From positions 28,349,427 to 28,413,426 of the forward strand of contig NC_071397.1 in assembly GCF_022682495.2 (NCBI RefSeq): a stretch of DNA of 64,000 bases, given 5' to 3'. The notes under the pieces were generated by a model, which had not been told where the DNA came from, did no database searches, and saw nothing but the letters and a program-made list of their open reading frames with translations. This DNA is from Desmodus rotundus. Its lineage: Eukaryota > Chordata > Mammalia > Chiroptera > Phyllostomidae. A program made the translations under genes and the position numbers. Below are positions 48,660 to 60,545 of this stretch, piece after piece. The first letter of the stretch is position 1, and every line of letters begins with the position of its first letter.

Positions 48660-50049
48660 CAAGAATTATTAGGTGGTGACAAGTGGGGGAACTTATAGGC
48701 AAACTAATTAACAATTAGGACCTATCTCTCAAGGGTTTCATGGGTACTGTCATTAATATTTAAATTATTCATGAATATGCCAGCCACTGAATAATAATAT
48801 GTTATGCAGTTGAATTTTTGTTTGTATCCTAGATTCCATGAAACTTCATATATTAATTTGTTAAAGGTTTAGAATAGAGCATAAATTCTGCTTGTTAAAT
48901 TTTAGTTTGGGATTTTTGTTTGTTTTTATTAGATTTCTCACAGGCTTTTGATAAAAATGTATAACTGTAATAGAATAATTGTGCAGAGAATATTCTGTCC
49001 TTTTCTGTAATATAATAAAGAAAACATGTGGAAAATACTAACTAACCACATTTGTGTTAAAGAACCAAAGAATAACACTGAAACATAACATTTGTTTTGG
49101 TAAAAACTTTCCTAGTTGCTTAATAATTCAATATTCCAGGTTTTTTATCCACTTATTTTCTGATAATTAACTTTTCTTGAAATTTCTAGGAAAAACATAT
49201 TTAAAGAAGTTTTTTTTGTGTCTGTCTCAAAAATGTTTAAGCAAATATGTATAATCTGTTTTACTGTTTCATTGTCCATTTTCATCTAAAAGATACCTTT
49301 CATTTAAAATACCTTCTTAATGGAAGATGCCAAATATCACAATCAACATACACATTTGTTATGGTTCTGATAACATTTGGAAAGTGAACTTACTTTAACG
49401 TCGTGGTTTATATCAAATGACTTAAGAATTGACCCTTAAATAAGTGAAGGAGGAAGTTAATCAATACTAATGCAATAGTAAGTGATAAAGGAATGGATAT
49501 ACAGTGAATATAGTATTTGTGCACCATCAGTTCTGGATTGCTAGAAATGTATCATCATTCATTTTTATCAAAAATCAAATTTAATTGGAATCCAGACCCC
49601 ACTCCTACTGAGTCACCTGAAAATTCAATCTGCCATCACTATGCTGCTCTTCTCTTTGTCCCACCTGCCCCCCGCTCATCCCAGTCTCTAAAGGTCCCAG
49701 GGATCTACTAAGGACATTTGGGGACTTCCACTGATGCGGACTTCACTTTGGCCATCATGGACAGGCAGCAATATCTCTGCTACCTCCTTTGCTCACCTGA
49801 GCATGGAAACCCTTCCAGCGCTTGATCCGGGGCCTGTGCAGCCATTCCCCTAACTTCTGTCCTGTCCTGGCAGTGCTAAGAGAGCGCGCTCCTCAGCCTT
49901 CTGCAACCTTACTTTTGAGAAGTCTCTCTTGCTCTGTAGTTCAAGCTCATAGTTCTTCTCTTTCTCTTACTCCTACCCTCACTCCCAGGCTCATTCCTGC
50001 CAAACCTTCTGTTCTTCCTCAATGAGTTTAGGCTTTTATAGAAGAAAAG
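48660..50049. other. Unassigned intergenic sequence
   Basis: AT-rich to 49510. A GC-richer, CT-rich part follows at 49590-50020 with short plus frames (49517-49711, 49822-50025), but no domain, splice pattern or repeat family is recognised. Confidence 0.4.
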
Positions 50050-50175
50050 TCATCTAATACTCCAAATAACCTAATGATGGAGATCTTGTACAGACGAGAA
50101 CATAAAGGACAGGACAGGTTGCACAGATTTCCCAAGGTCACACAGATAGCAAGTGGCAGAACCTAGATTTGCCAA
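50050..50175 (-). mobile_element. MIR SINE core, inverted
   Basis: 'CAGATTTCCCAAGGTCACAC' followed by AGATAGCAAGTGGCAGAACC is the conserved MIR core in reverse orientation. Confidence 0.8.
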
Positions 50176-50261
50176 GATCTGGTGACCTTGTTAAATGGAG
50201 GGAAGAAAAAATATTAGAACAACAAGAAACAGATCAATATCTTAGCAAATTATTCTGCCAT

Positions 50262-50492
50262 ATCAGGGTTTCTTAACCTTGACACTACTGATATTTTAGG
50301 TTGGATTTTTTTTTTCCTATGAGGGGCTGTTCTGTGGTATTGTAGGATGTATGTCAGCATCCCTGGGCTATACCCACTAGATGCCACTAGCACCCTCTCA
50401 ATTACAACAATAAAAAATATTTCAAGTCATTGCCAAATATCTCCTGGGAGGCAAAATCACCTCCAGATGAGAACCAATGTTCTAGATATATG
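50262..50492. mobile_element. hAT-Charlie-like element, nearly complete
   Basis: It runs from CAGGGTTTCTTAACCTTGAC to a GAGAACCAATG end, with the interior 'GCATCCCTGGGCTATACCCA', CTAGATGCCACTAGCACC and 'TGCCAAATATCTCCTGGGAG'. It is the best copy of the family also seen at 37990 and 43803. Confidence 0.8.
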
Positions 50493-50635
50493 TATATACA
50501 GTTATTTGTATAATCGGTGTACAGTTTTATTTGTTGAATATGAGTCAGTTTAGTATATGATTTCTCAAATAATGTCATTTATTTCTACATCATCTTGTTA
50601 TAACATTGATCAAGAAAAAAATTGATCCCCCGCTA

Positions 50636-50915
50636 GGGTCACTGTCTGTGTGGGGTTTGCATGTTCTCCCCATGTGTGGGTGGGTTTTCTCTGGGACTCC
50701 GGTTTCCTTCCCCACCCCAAAGACATGCACATGAGGTGAATCGGCATGTCTACATTGTCCCAGTCTGAGTGGGTGTGGGTGTGGGTGTGAGTGGCCCTGC
50801 AATGGAAGGGTGTCTTGTCCAGCGCTGACCCCTCCTGGCACCCTGAGCTGCTGAGATAGACTCCGGCTGCCCACTACCATTGGTTGGAATAAGGGGGCTG
50901 GAAAATCATTGTCTT
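50636..50915 (+). mobile_element. Ancient RTE-like LINE 3' end (or SINE derived from it)
   Basis: The order 'TTTGCATGTTCTCCCCATGT', 'GGGACTCCGGTTTCCTTCCC', 'CCAAAGACATGCACATGAGG', (GGGTGT)n, 'CTGAGCTGCTGAGATAGACT' and 'GGAATAAGGGGGCTGGAAAA' matches a widely distributed vertebrate non-LTR 3' region. I associate it with RTE/RTE-X elements. The family name is uncertain. The 96-codon minus frame is a shadow. Confidence 0.6.
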
Positions 50916-52304
50916 ACTTGTTTTTCCTAATCTTTCTTAAACATATATATAGCTCACATTTGTTTCAATATTTAGTATTATAAGTCTTTGGGGTCTTTAC
51001 TTAGTTAAGTCTGCTGATGCTTTTTGTGACCAGAAATATGCTGTATGAACTTAACTCTTGTTTCTATCATTTAGCCTGTGGTGAAATTGGTTTTGTTGTA
51101 CATCGTTTCATTTAAAGTCACAGTTTCCAAGAACTTACTGAAGACATTCAGTAAGGACTTCACTGTATCTCATTTTTGGCTTTTATTGAAAGCCTATCAT
51201 GCTAAGTTGTTACATTAAAACCGTCCTGTCACCCTGGAAGGCTAGTTTGTTGGATGACTGTGAGTTGTCGTCTAACTCTCAGGTCTGTATGTTCCACATC
51301 ACAGCTGGTAAAATAATCTCAAGTCAGCCTTACCACCTGTAAGCCTCCGCCCAGGTGCTACTTCTCCTTGAAATGCTACAGATTACTTTGTAGAAAATCA
51401 TGTGCTTTATGTATTTTTGTTTCTTGTCTAAAAAATTGACTTTTTTCTAGTTGCTAATTACACTATGAAATTAATTAATGAATACAGAATGAAGTAATCT
51501 TCAACAAGAGAGCATGGAGATACTCATATTTAAAACAATAACACTGCCGCCACCACCGCACTGGTGACCGTGACCCTACTAATAGACTTCCAAAACAGCT
51601 TTTTCCTTCACCTTCACCAGGCTATCTGAACCAAACACGTCTTCAAAAGTTAAATATTGTATCAAAAATAACAATAAACTAAGGACATTATTTTAAAACA
51701 ACAATCAAACTTGAGAATACCTTTACTTTTTTACATTTGTTAACATTTTTTGCGTTTTTTTGCATTATTTTGCCATGGTTACTATTACTCAATTGACGCG
51801 TGCCTGTCTGGCCGTGTACTTCCAGGCGCCTGGTTGTAAAGAGGCATAGACTGCATTTGACTGAATGGTGACAAGCACATAACTTGGCAGGCCTAGGCGT
51901 GAGTCGTAACTCTGCTAGCTGCTACTTTTATGGGGCCTGATTTTTCCTGTTCTAACTAGCACTCAAAGTGTGAGAAAATGCATTTGTTTCCTCCTCTTTC
52001 CCAAGAGAAAGTAAATCACCTTTGGAAGAGTATCTAAGTTCGTAAAAGCTCTTGTTCCTCAACCAACTTATTTCAATCATCACATATCAGAGCTATTTGT
52101 TCACCCAAAGAATTCAAGGGATTCGGCCAGTTTTCCAGAGGTTTTAATAGTATTCTATATCGTAAAGCTGGAAAAGGTACTTTCTTCAAAGCACTTCTGT
52201 TGTAAAGGACTGTGCTTCTGGGAAAACATTCATCATGAATTATTTGTTTGCACCTGCACTGTTTGGTAGTGTAAAATGACCAGTGTGCCAGAGGCCATTT
52301 AACA
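50916..52304. other. Unassigned intergenic sequence
   Basis: No firm repeat. A weak L2-like stretch may lie near 51290-51390. Confidence 0.45.
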
Positions 52305-52312
52305 ACAAACAG

Positions 52313-52510
52313 CCCTGGCTGGGTAGCTCAGCTGGTGAGAGCATTCTCCCAATATGCCAAGGTTGCAGGTTCAATCCCTGGTCAGGGCACATACAAGAAT
52401 CAACCAATAAATACTTAAATAAGTAGAACAACAAATTGATGGCTCTCTCTCTATCTTCCCCCTCCCTCCCTTCTTCTCTTCCTCTAAAATCAACGAAAAA
52501 ACTGATAAAG
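52313..52510 (+). mobile_element. Ves-type SINE with TSD
   Basis: It has the CCCTGGCTGGG head, TAGCTCAGCTGG A box, GGTTCAATCCC B box, 'TGGTCAGGGCACATACAAGA' body, and CT-rich and A-rich tails. The duplication ACAAACAG is exact at 52305-52312 and 52511-52518. Confidence 0.95.
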
Positions 52511-53094
52511 ACAAACAGAATGTCTAAAAAGCTAAACACAAATCACATGAGGATTTAAATGTGTTTAGAGACTTCCTCTCGGGGCGCATCAGAGTGTCAC
52601 TGTGGACGCTGCCTGTGTCCAGTAGGAAAACCTTCCGATCAGGAAAAAAACAAAAAGGAAGGAATCTTGATCCAGTCATATTAGCTCCCTTGAATATAAA
52701 CTTGACCTATTTCTGCAATGTCTCCAAACTTGTGTTACAGCATCGAGAATCTTCATGTCACTATCACACATGAGTCTGTTTCAGTAATTATCTTCATCAG
52801 AGGGTGTCTAAATAAATCTGTGTTCTTTCTAAATAGCAAAATGATAAACTCTATGACTAATGTTTTGTAATCTGCTGGAAGAAAATTACATGGTATGTGC
52901 AAATGTGCTTTCTTATTAATTAGGCTTTTTTTAATAGCAAAAAAACCTTAAATATATTTCTGCTTAGGTATATAAGCAAAAGATTTTAAAATAGAAGTTG
53001 ATTTGTTTTAAATACACTGAATATATATGTATATATCATTTCAATCATACATTATTTTAATATATTACATTAAGTATACATTGTCATTATTAAA

Positions 53095-53240
53095 ATCATT
53101 TATTTAACAAATACATTGTGCCTAATATGTGCCAAGTATTATGTAGTATTCTGGGAATAAAAGAATTTTGTTTCTTATATCTATTCTTAGATTGTAGCTT
53201 TCTTGTTGGAAGAAATAAACCAAGAATGTGTGGATTAGTA
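53095..53240 (-). mobile_element. L2 3'-end fragment, inverted
   Basis: 'AATCATTTATTTAACAAATA', GCCTAATATGTGCCAAGTAT and 'ATTCTGGGAATAAAAGAATT' follow inverted L2. The sequence from 52519 to 53094 and from 53241 to 53544 is unassigned. Confidence 0.65.
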
Positions 53241-53544
53241 GCAATCACAAAATACACTGATATATTTTTTTAAATGTCAGTGGGCTAAAAATTGGCAGCC
53301 AAGGAAGAAGAAGAAGTGTCAATTATGTGGGTCATGGAATAAGGTGGTGGGAAGGATGGGGAATCTTCGCTCTGGGGCACAGAGGCTGTGAGGTCTCTGC
53401 CTGTTAGGAGGGTCTGTAACTGCTAAACTTGACCAGGAGACCTTAACATTACAAATCCTTGGCCCCTTAAGACTGAGTGCAGTGAGATGGCTGAGTGTTT
53501 CCCTAAGCTGTCAGATCACATGGTACAGGCAAGTGTGTGAGATG

Positions 53545-53700
53545 TGAAGTCAGATGAGCATGAATTCTAACTCCAGCTTCATGTGTAACTGGCAAGCTTC
53601 TTGTTTATCTTGACTTTCATCCCTGAAATGAGGATAAGAATGCCTACACAGTGGATATTTGGGAGATAGAAATAAAATATCATATGCAAAACAGCTAACC
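53545..53700 (+). mobile_element. MIR SINE
   Basis: 'GAATTCTAACTCCAGCTTCA', 'TGTGTAACTGGCAAGCTTCT' and 'CATCCCTGAAATGAGGATAA' match the MIR core in forward order. The two minus frames over it are incidental. Confidence 0.65.
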
Positions 53701-53879
53701 CCTTCAAGCCTACAGTGTAGTAATGAGAAAGACATATCCTAACCACTTGATTGTTTGTGGGTATATGATAACAGGTTGTGATAAGGGCTAGAATGGTAAA
53801 GAACATGATGCTATGAAAGACAAGAATGGAGTAGAGCTCAAAATTTAGTTTGGGAAAATCCAACAAAGCCTTCTGGTGG

Positions 53880-54270
53880 GAGTAAAGTCAAACTGAGGTC
53901 TGGATGACGGGGAAAAGCATCTTTGGAATGACTCGGAGGAATACTGGAAGGCCTTCAGACAGGAAAGCATCTGGTGCCCTCGAGGATCTGAAATGCTCGT
54001 GGTGTGGTGGGGTTGGGGGCGGGGCGGGAAATAATCTGGCCTTATTCGTAGGGTGACTTCATCACCTATAATCTGAGCTGGCAAACTCAGTAAAGAGTAA
54101 GGATGGTGGGGAGGAGGCACTATTGATCATGATGGAGGAAGAGTTTCAGGGACTGGAGAGTACGCAGGGCTGCGAGGCCAGGTGCCTGCTATTTGTCAGA
54201 CTTGCATTTTGTTTTGAGGGCAATGGAAAGCCACTGGAGGTCATGTTTTTAGAGGGTAACATTTTGTTAT
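53880..54270 (-). mobile_element. L2 fragment, inverted
   Basis: Colinear with inverted L2: 'GGAATACTGGAAGGCCTTCA', GACTTGCATTTTGTTTTGAG and 'GGCAATGGAAAGCCACTGGA'. Diverged, with a G-rich patch (GGGGGCGGGGCGGG, about 54014-54028). Confidence 0.5.
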
Positions 54271-54477
54271 CTATGTTTTAATAAAAAACTAGTCACTGTA
54301 GTCACCTATAAGATTCTGGGATTGTAATATTTCTTAGTATAAATAAAATAAGAAAGCCAGTTTAATGAAATATTTCAGCCAGAAGTGGATTTCTTTTGAA
54401 ATTATATCTCATTAATGAAATAAATGGGGAAGTATCCTTTGTACTTTAAAGAGTGATGCAGTTTTGGGATTTGGGGT

Positions 54478-54495
54478 TTTGGGGTTTTTTTTTGC

Positions 54496-54526
<31 letters not shown>
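54478..54526. repeat. (GTTTT)n simple repeat
   Basis: T- and G-rich run ending in about six GTTTT units. Confidence 0.9.
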
Positions 54527-54744
54527 ACTGTACCTACCATGGCCCAGGGGTTGTGAGAAGTTTAAAATAAATATTGTCTGCCAGCTCTTCATTTTCACCC
54601 TATCCCAGCCCTTCATTTTCCTTGTTCCTTTGTACGTCAGTGTGTAGTTCTACTAGTCCCTGTGCAACTCAGTTAAAGTAAATGATAACAATAGTAATAT
54701 TGACAGATAATAGTGATCACCAGAGAGCAAGCTATGGCTCTCAT

Positions 54745-54935
54745 ATTCATTTTCTTACATAATTCTAAAATTATGAGGTAGGGATTATTAGCCCTATTTT
54801 ACAGATGAGAGAAATGGAACTTCATAGGGGTTAAGTGACTTGTCCAACTTTACATAAGTGGCAAGTGAAGAGTTGAAATTCAGCCCAGGTTGTCTGCAGG
54901 TGCAGCCTCTATTCCAACTCACTTCACTGGGGATT
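54745..54935 (-). mobile_element. MIR SINE, inverted
   Basis: 'TATGAGGTAGGGATTATTAG', CCCTATTTTACAGATGAGAG and 'GGTTAAGTGACTTGTCCAAC' are the MIR core in reverse, and the copy is comparatively well preserved. Confidence 0.85.
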
Positions 54936-54939
54936 TTGG

Positions 54940-56049
54940 GCCAGTAACTCTTCACAGTTCTGTTTTGGTGATTCAGAGGGGTGGGAAAGGGGATAATATT
55001 AACTACTATTTTCTGGCTTTAGGGTAGCAGGCCTAGTTTCCAAGGCCAATTCCGTGTGCAAGCAGTGTCATGAGAGATTTCTGCTGTTTTAAGATGTCAT
55101 TGTGACTATTGTTTATAACTAATAAGCATGAAACTCTCAAAATGGAAATGGCAAAGTGATGCTATGATAGCCTTCTTTTTTTTAAATCATAGGAACTATT
55201 GCTACATTTTCGAGACTGTGTTATTAATTCTAGAATAGCTCCCATGCTTAATAATGAGATTAAAATTTCTGTGTGTTGAATTAAAAATAGATTAAGCACA
55301 TATTTTGGACATAATATCCCTAGGAGTGGTAGAAAATTTATGATTGCCTTATCACTCTGTGTCAAAAAAAGGGGAAAAAAGTTATCATACTTTAGAAAGA
55401 TAGGAAATTTCTATAGACACACAACTTACAATAAAGAAGTTTAAACATTTCTTGCATAGAAGAAATCTCATTGATTGTTGTACAATTTGTTTTGATAATG
55501 AGTATGTAATCAAGTCCTTAACATTTCTCTTGAAACCTGTTTCATCTTTATCTTTTTCTTTTTCTGATTAAAGCAATAAAAGATGTTATTTTTTAAATTA
55601 ACAATAATTTCAGCACCCATTTATTTTGTATAATAATACAAAGCCCATCAAAAATAGTAAAGTATAAACATTTAGTACATGATTCACAGGCTGTTGATAG
55701 TACCAAGAATGTATAAAGAAAGAAGGAAAATTAACAACTTCCTGAATGTTGATATTTGTTATCTTCAGTTTACATATGGTAAACATGTTGAAATTTTGTT
55801 CATCAGCTTCTTGATAGAATATGCATTAGACTTTTTATTTGTAGAGACATTCAACATCACAAAAATGAAACACATTTAAGAAAATTTTCTTGAAACTCTA
55901 TTATTTTTTATCATCATTCAGAATATCAAATAGATGAGGTTTTTTCCTGATGATTTTGTTTTTAATGAAATAACATTGTGGTGCAAAGATATTCTCTTTT
56001 ATAAATAAATAGGATACTTCTCACGCAGAAGCATTATTAGAATCAGACT
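54940..56049. other. Unassigned AT-rich sequence
   Basis: No recognised element. The 66-codon frames have no coding character. Confidence 0.5.
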
Positions 56050-56665
56050 TCAGTTAAGCACCTTAGAATCACATAGGAACCTTCCAAATAAACTGGTATT
56101 GAAATGCAGGAAGTAGTGTTTTGCTGTCCGGCATATATCTTCATTTCTTCTGTGAAGACTAGCACAACTGTCCTTAGCAAAACCACCCATTCCTCCATAT
56201 GAAGCCATGTGTTTTGTTTGTGTGACCTCATTCCTAACCAAAGCAATGGGTTTGTTGACTGGCCTGAATCATGGCCACCTAATTGGTTTGGGGTAGGCAC
56301 ATGGCCTATAGACTGTCCAATAAAACCATGCCTCATAGCTTTTTCTAGAACGTACATACCCCCCTTTTCTTGTGGCCTAAATAATAAAGTATGTAGCCAT
56401 GGTTGCTGCCTGCAACAGTCTTGTGGCCTTGAGGAGCCAGCATTAGGATAAAATTGTCACTTTCACATACGGAAGCAGCACAGAGAAATGGGAAAGATAA
56501 AAGCATATCCTTGATGACACTGCAGCTTCTGACGCAAGCCACACCTGAACTTAGCACTAACACCGGATTCTTCAGCTACAAAACTAAACACGTTTGTCAA
56601 ATTGTTTAGTCAGTTTGAATTGAGTGTTCTGCAACATGAAACCAAGAAAACTATAATTGATGCAA
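56050..56665 (+). mobile_element. Probable ancient LTR fragment
   Basis: 'GGCCTGAATCATGGCCACCT', 'GGGTAGGCACATGGCCTATA', 'TGATGACACTGCAGCTTCTG' and the terminal 'CAGTTTGAATTGAGTGTTCT' follow the general order of old ERVL/MaLR-type LTRs. Family and limits are uncertain. No retroviral genes are present. The 104- and 80-codon frames here are chance. Confidence 0.45.
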
Positions 56666-57552
56666 TGAAACAGTTTTAGTGAAAATGTCATTTCACTTCA
56701 GATATGTGGAAAGCAGAAGCAGCAAGATAATTGAGCATGTATATAAGTCATCAGGTTTAAAAACCTTTCTATAACTTTGACAGAAAGCATGAAGGTATTC
56801 TTTTTTTAATTGGGTGGCATGTGTTGGAGTATGGATCATTTTCCTTTGACATAAAATAATCGTTTATAATTCTAATGATTCATAATCCATTCATGGGTAA
56901 AAAATTTTTTAACTTTTGGGAACAGGAATTTCCTGACTGCAAATGGGCTCTGTGATATTTAGAGAATAGAGTTAGCTTCTGTACCAAACAAACCTTAAAT
57001 CCAGGTGTTCGATGAGGGAAGAAATTTTCTTTCCTCTTCTTAACAGTCCATGGGTAAGCTGGCAGACCAGAGAGGGTAGATGACTCTTTTCCACAAGGTT
57101 AGCTGAGGACCTCCCTCCCCTTTGGCTGGTAGCCCTACTTACTCATCCCCTACGTGGCTTCCACCTCTGGGTCAAAGGCAGATGCTCTGCTAGTAATCTT
57201 TTTCCAGTACAATGGGGGAAAAGAAGTGGAAGATGACAGTTTTCTTTATAAATTGTGATTTGATTGTTGTTCATATTGCTTCCACTCACACACCATTGAC
57301 TAAAACTTAATCAAAATCATGTGTACCACTAGGTTGCAATAAAGGATGGGAAAATGTAGTTCCCAAACCCCCTAATACTGTAGAAATGAGAGCCCTGGGG
57401 ACAACTTAACTGTGCTTCATAACCATATTTTTTCATGTTTCCATAACATTTTTACTAGAAAACATTCTTCATATATATCCCCTATGTGTATATCATATGC
57501 ACGTGCACACATACGCATATGTAACCTCCTCCAGTTATTCCCCAGAGAAATA
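56666..57552. other. Unassigned intergenic sequence
   Basis: No recognised element. A C-rich patch at 57100-57190 has no clear identity. Confidence 0.45.
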
Positions 57553-57563
57553 TTTTTCTAATT

Positions 57564-57670
57564 ATTTTTTTTAAATCATTGACACTATTACAGATGTTCC
57601 CCAATTTCCCCCCTTTGTGCACCACCAGCCAGCACCCCCCCTCAGCCTTCACCACACTGTTGTCTGTGTT
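57564..57670 (-). mobile_element. Short L1 3' tail with TSD
   Basis: T-rich start and 'CAGCCTTCACCACACTGTTG' mark the second L1 3' UTR type. The duplication TTTTTCTAATT is exact at 57553-57563 and 57671-57681. The sequence 57682-58079 is unassigned AT-rich DNA. Confidence 0.88.
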
Positions 57671-58090
57671 TTTTTCTAATTCTTATATGACTTCACAAAT
57701 CAATGGAAATTCAAATTCTTAAAAAACTAAACTAAAATAAAATTATAATTATTGACCACAATAAAATGCATACTTCTATTTCCTTTATAATTCTAAATTA
57801 GATGAGAAGAAAATTTCAATTATAAATATTTATAAGAAATGACTACATATGTTAACATATTACCTAAGTTCAGAAATTTATGTTATTTGTTACATTTCCT
57901 GGAATTAAAATGTAAGATGGATAAACTTACATGATTGAAGCTATGAGTCACTCATTTTGCTTCAGGGAAGTGATTTATTCAAAGCCTTTTTGTAAGCAGC
58001 AGTGAATATAATTTTAATCTGTATGTCTTTTCCTAATAACGTTTTGCAGTATCAAATAATTGAGTTACTATCACACTAGGTCTGATTTAG

Positions 58091-58288
58091 ACGGACGTTA
58101 GTAACACCACGCGTCAGCCGGGGTGGTGGAGTTTGCATAGCATGGGCACGCTCTGTAGCGCACACTAAAACAGACTCGCGTTACTTGACCTCTTGCGTTC
58201 CCAATGCTAGCATAAGAGCCCTGCAGAACTTGCGGTGCCCAGGGCAGGGAAGGGCCCAACAGTGACGTTTTGGGAGGAAATAAATACG
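58091..58288. promoter_or_regulatory. CpG-dense segment, possible regulatory element
   Basis: By direct count 13 CpG dinucleotides fall in about 200 bp, in a region where CpG is otherwise rare. It contains an octamer-like TTTGCATA (58132-58139) and TGACGTTT (58264-58271), a CRE-like half site. No transcript or repeat identity is evident, so function is inference. Confidence 0.35.
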
Positions 58289-58334
58289 GAACTACAGTAG
58301 CAACTCAACATGGCCTCAGTCTTTTTTTTTTTCA

Positions 58335-58620
58335 AGCCACCACCTATTGATTACTTGCCCTGTCCCAGGCACTGTCCTAAGAGCTTCATTTTTAGTCCTT
58401 ACAACAGCCCTTAGATAACCGCTATTATCACCATTTCATAGACAGGAAACTTTTTTTTTTAATTTCTCCTGTGTTTTTTTCTCCATTACCATTTATTCCC
58501 CTTATAACACCCCTCCCCCGACCCCCAGCAATCACCACACTGTTGTCCGTGTCCATGAGTCCTTTGAAACCCGAGGCTTGGAAAACTGATGGAATGGTTC
58601 AAGACAAGGCCAAGGTTTCC
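58335..58620 (-). mobile_element. MIR SINE, inverted, split by an L1 tail
   Basis: 'CCCAGGCACTGTCCTAAGAG' to 'CACCATTTCATAGACAGGAA' (58335-58451) and 'CTTGGAAAACTGATGGAATG' onwards (58564-58620) form one inverted MIR. The gap is filled by an L1 3' end. Confidence 0.7.
58452..58563 (-). mobile_element. Short L1 3' tail nested in MIR
   Basis: T-rich start, then 'CACACTGTTGTCCGTGTCCA', the second L1 3' UTR type. GAAAC on both sides may be a short target duplication. Confidence 0.78.
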
Positions 58621-58748
58621 CCTCCTTTCTCCGATTCCAAAACTCTTGAAAATTGCACAACTCTTATTTACACCTAGGTAAAAGTGGGTGTATCAGTCAG
58701 GGTTTTCCACAGAAACAAATAGGAGAGAAGGGGAGAGAGAGAGTAGAT

Positions 58749-59147
58749 TTTTTTTTTTTTTTTTACTATGTGGTTTCAGGTGTGTGCAGGGAGTAAGTGC
58801 GGTCGGGGGTTGAGGGTGGGTGGGAAGGATGGGTTGGGAGGAGCATCCCGGACAATGGCAGAATCACGTGAAGGCGCTTCTGCCAGAGCAAAACCGCTCT
58901 TCCCAGAGAAAGCCCAGTCCCCAGGATCTTGAGAACATTACGGGGCTGGGGTGCAGCGTCCCAGGATGAGAAACACCTGGGTGCTTCAAGTGTCAGAGGC
59001 CCCGCCTCCCACACTCATAGTGCCTATAAGGAGTCTGACTCACACCACTTTCCAAGCAGATGTCCTCCTCCTCCCCCTCCTCCCCCCTCTCTGCCCCCCT
59101 CCTCTGCCCCCCTCCTCTTGGTCTGGGGATACAGGTAAAACCTGACT
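58749..59147. other. GC-rich segment next to a poly-T run, identity unknown
   Basis: A run of about 17 T is followed by roughly 380 bp of GC-rich sequence ending in a CT tract (59062-59122). The layout would suit a retrocopy read on the minus strand (poly-A at 58749), but the minus-strand translation is not recognised. Frames at 58766-59184 overlap on both strands. Confidence 0.4.
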
Positions 59148-60545
59148 TGCAGTCTTTTTCCCCCCTAGTAACTTTCAAATACACAATAGAGTATTATTGA
59201 CTGTAGTCACCACGCTATGTATTACAGCCCCATGACTTACTATTTTATAACCAGAAGTTTGAATCCTTTAACCCATTCACCCAATTTACAACCCCACCCC
59301 CTCCCCCAACTGCCTGCCCCTGGCAACCACCAACTTGTTCTTTACAGTGATGAGCTGGGGGGGGGGGGGGTTCTTTGTTGTTTGTTTTAGATTCCACATA
59401 TATGTGAGATCTTACTGCCTTTGCCTTTCTCTGACTTATTTCAGTTAGCATAACGTCCTCACAGTCCATCCATGCTGTCACAAAAGGCAAGGTTTCATTC
59501 ACTTTTGTGGCTGAATAATATTCTACTGTGTACATGTATATCACATTTTCTTTCTCATTTCACCCATGGAGGGACACTGAGGTTGTTTCTATGTTTCGAC
59601 TATTATCAATAATGCCGTAATGAATATGGGCTGCAGATACCTTTTTGAGTTAGTGTTTTGTTTTCTTTGCATAAGCGATTCAGAAGCCTAATTACTGAAT
59701 CATGTCGTAGTTCTATCTAGTTTTTTTTTTGAGGACCCTCCATATGGTTTTCTACAGTGGCTGCACCAATTTACACTCCCACTAACAGTGCACAAGGGTC
59801 CCCTTTGTCTTTTTGCTAATAGCCATTCTAATGAGTATGAAGTGATACCTCATTGTGGTGTTGATTTATATTTTCCTGATAACTAATGATGTTAAATATC
59901 TTCATATGTCTCTTGCCCATCTGTATGTCTACTTTGGGAAAATATCTATTCAGATCCTCTGCCATCTTTTAAATGGGATTGGGTTTTTTCTTTGTTGGTT
60001 TGATATTAAGTTGTATAATTTCTTTATATATTTTGGATATTAACTTATCAGGTGTATGATTTGCAGATCTTTTTCTCCCACTCCGTTGGTTGCATTTTTA
60101 TTTTGTTGATAGTTCCCTTAGCTGTGCAGAAGTTTTTTGTCATTGTTGCTTTAGTTTGATTTAGTCCCGCTTGTTTATTTTTGCTGTTGTTGCCTTTGTT
60201 TTTGGTGTCAGATCCAAAATATCACTATGACTTCTATGTAAAAGAGCTTGCCACCTTGCTTTCTTCTAGGTATTTTATGGTTTCGGTTCTCCAGTGGAAG
60301 TCTTAGTCCATTTTGAGTTCATTTTGTGTAAGGTGTAAGAGAGTGGTCCAGTGTCATTCTTTTTCAAGTGGCTCTCCGGTTTAACCCATTTATTGAAGAG
60401 ACTATGCTTTTCTCATTGTATATTCCTGGCTCTTTTGGCATAAATTAACTGGCCATATATGCTCGGGCTTAGTTCTGGACTCTGTTCCGTTGACCTATGA
60501 GTCTGTTTTTATGCAATACCATACTCTTTTGAATTTGGATAAGAG
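59148..60545 (-). mobile_element. Older L1, ORF2 C-terminus and 3' UTR
   Basis: The antisense old-type 3' UTR ('ACTGTAGTCACCACGCTATG', 'CCCATGACTTACTATTTTAT') is followed by antisense ORF2 to about 60545. It contains a 13-G run at about 59357-59369. It is more diverged than the bat-type L1s. Confidence 0.88.
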
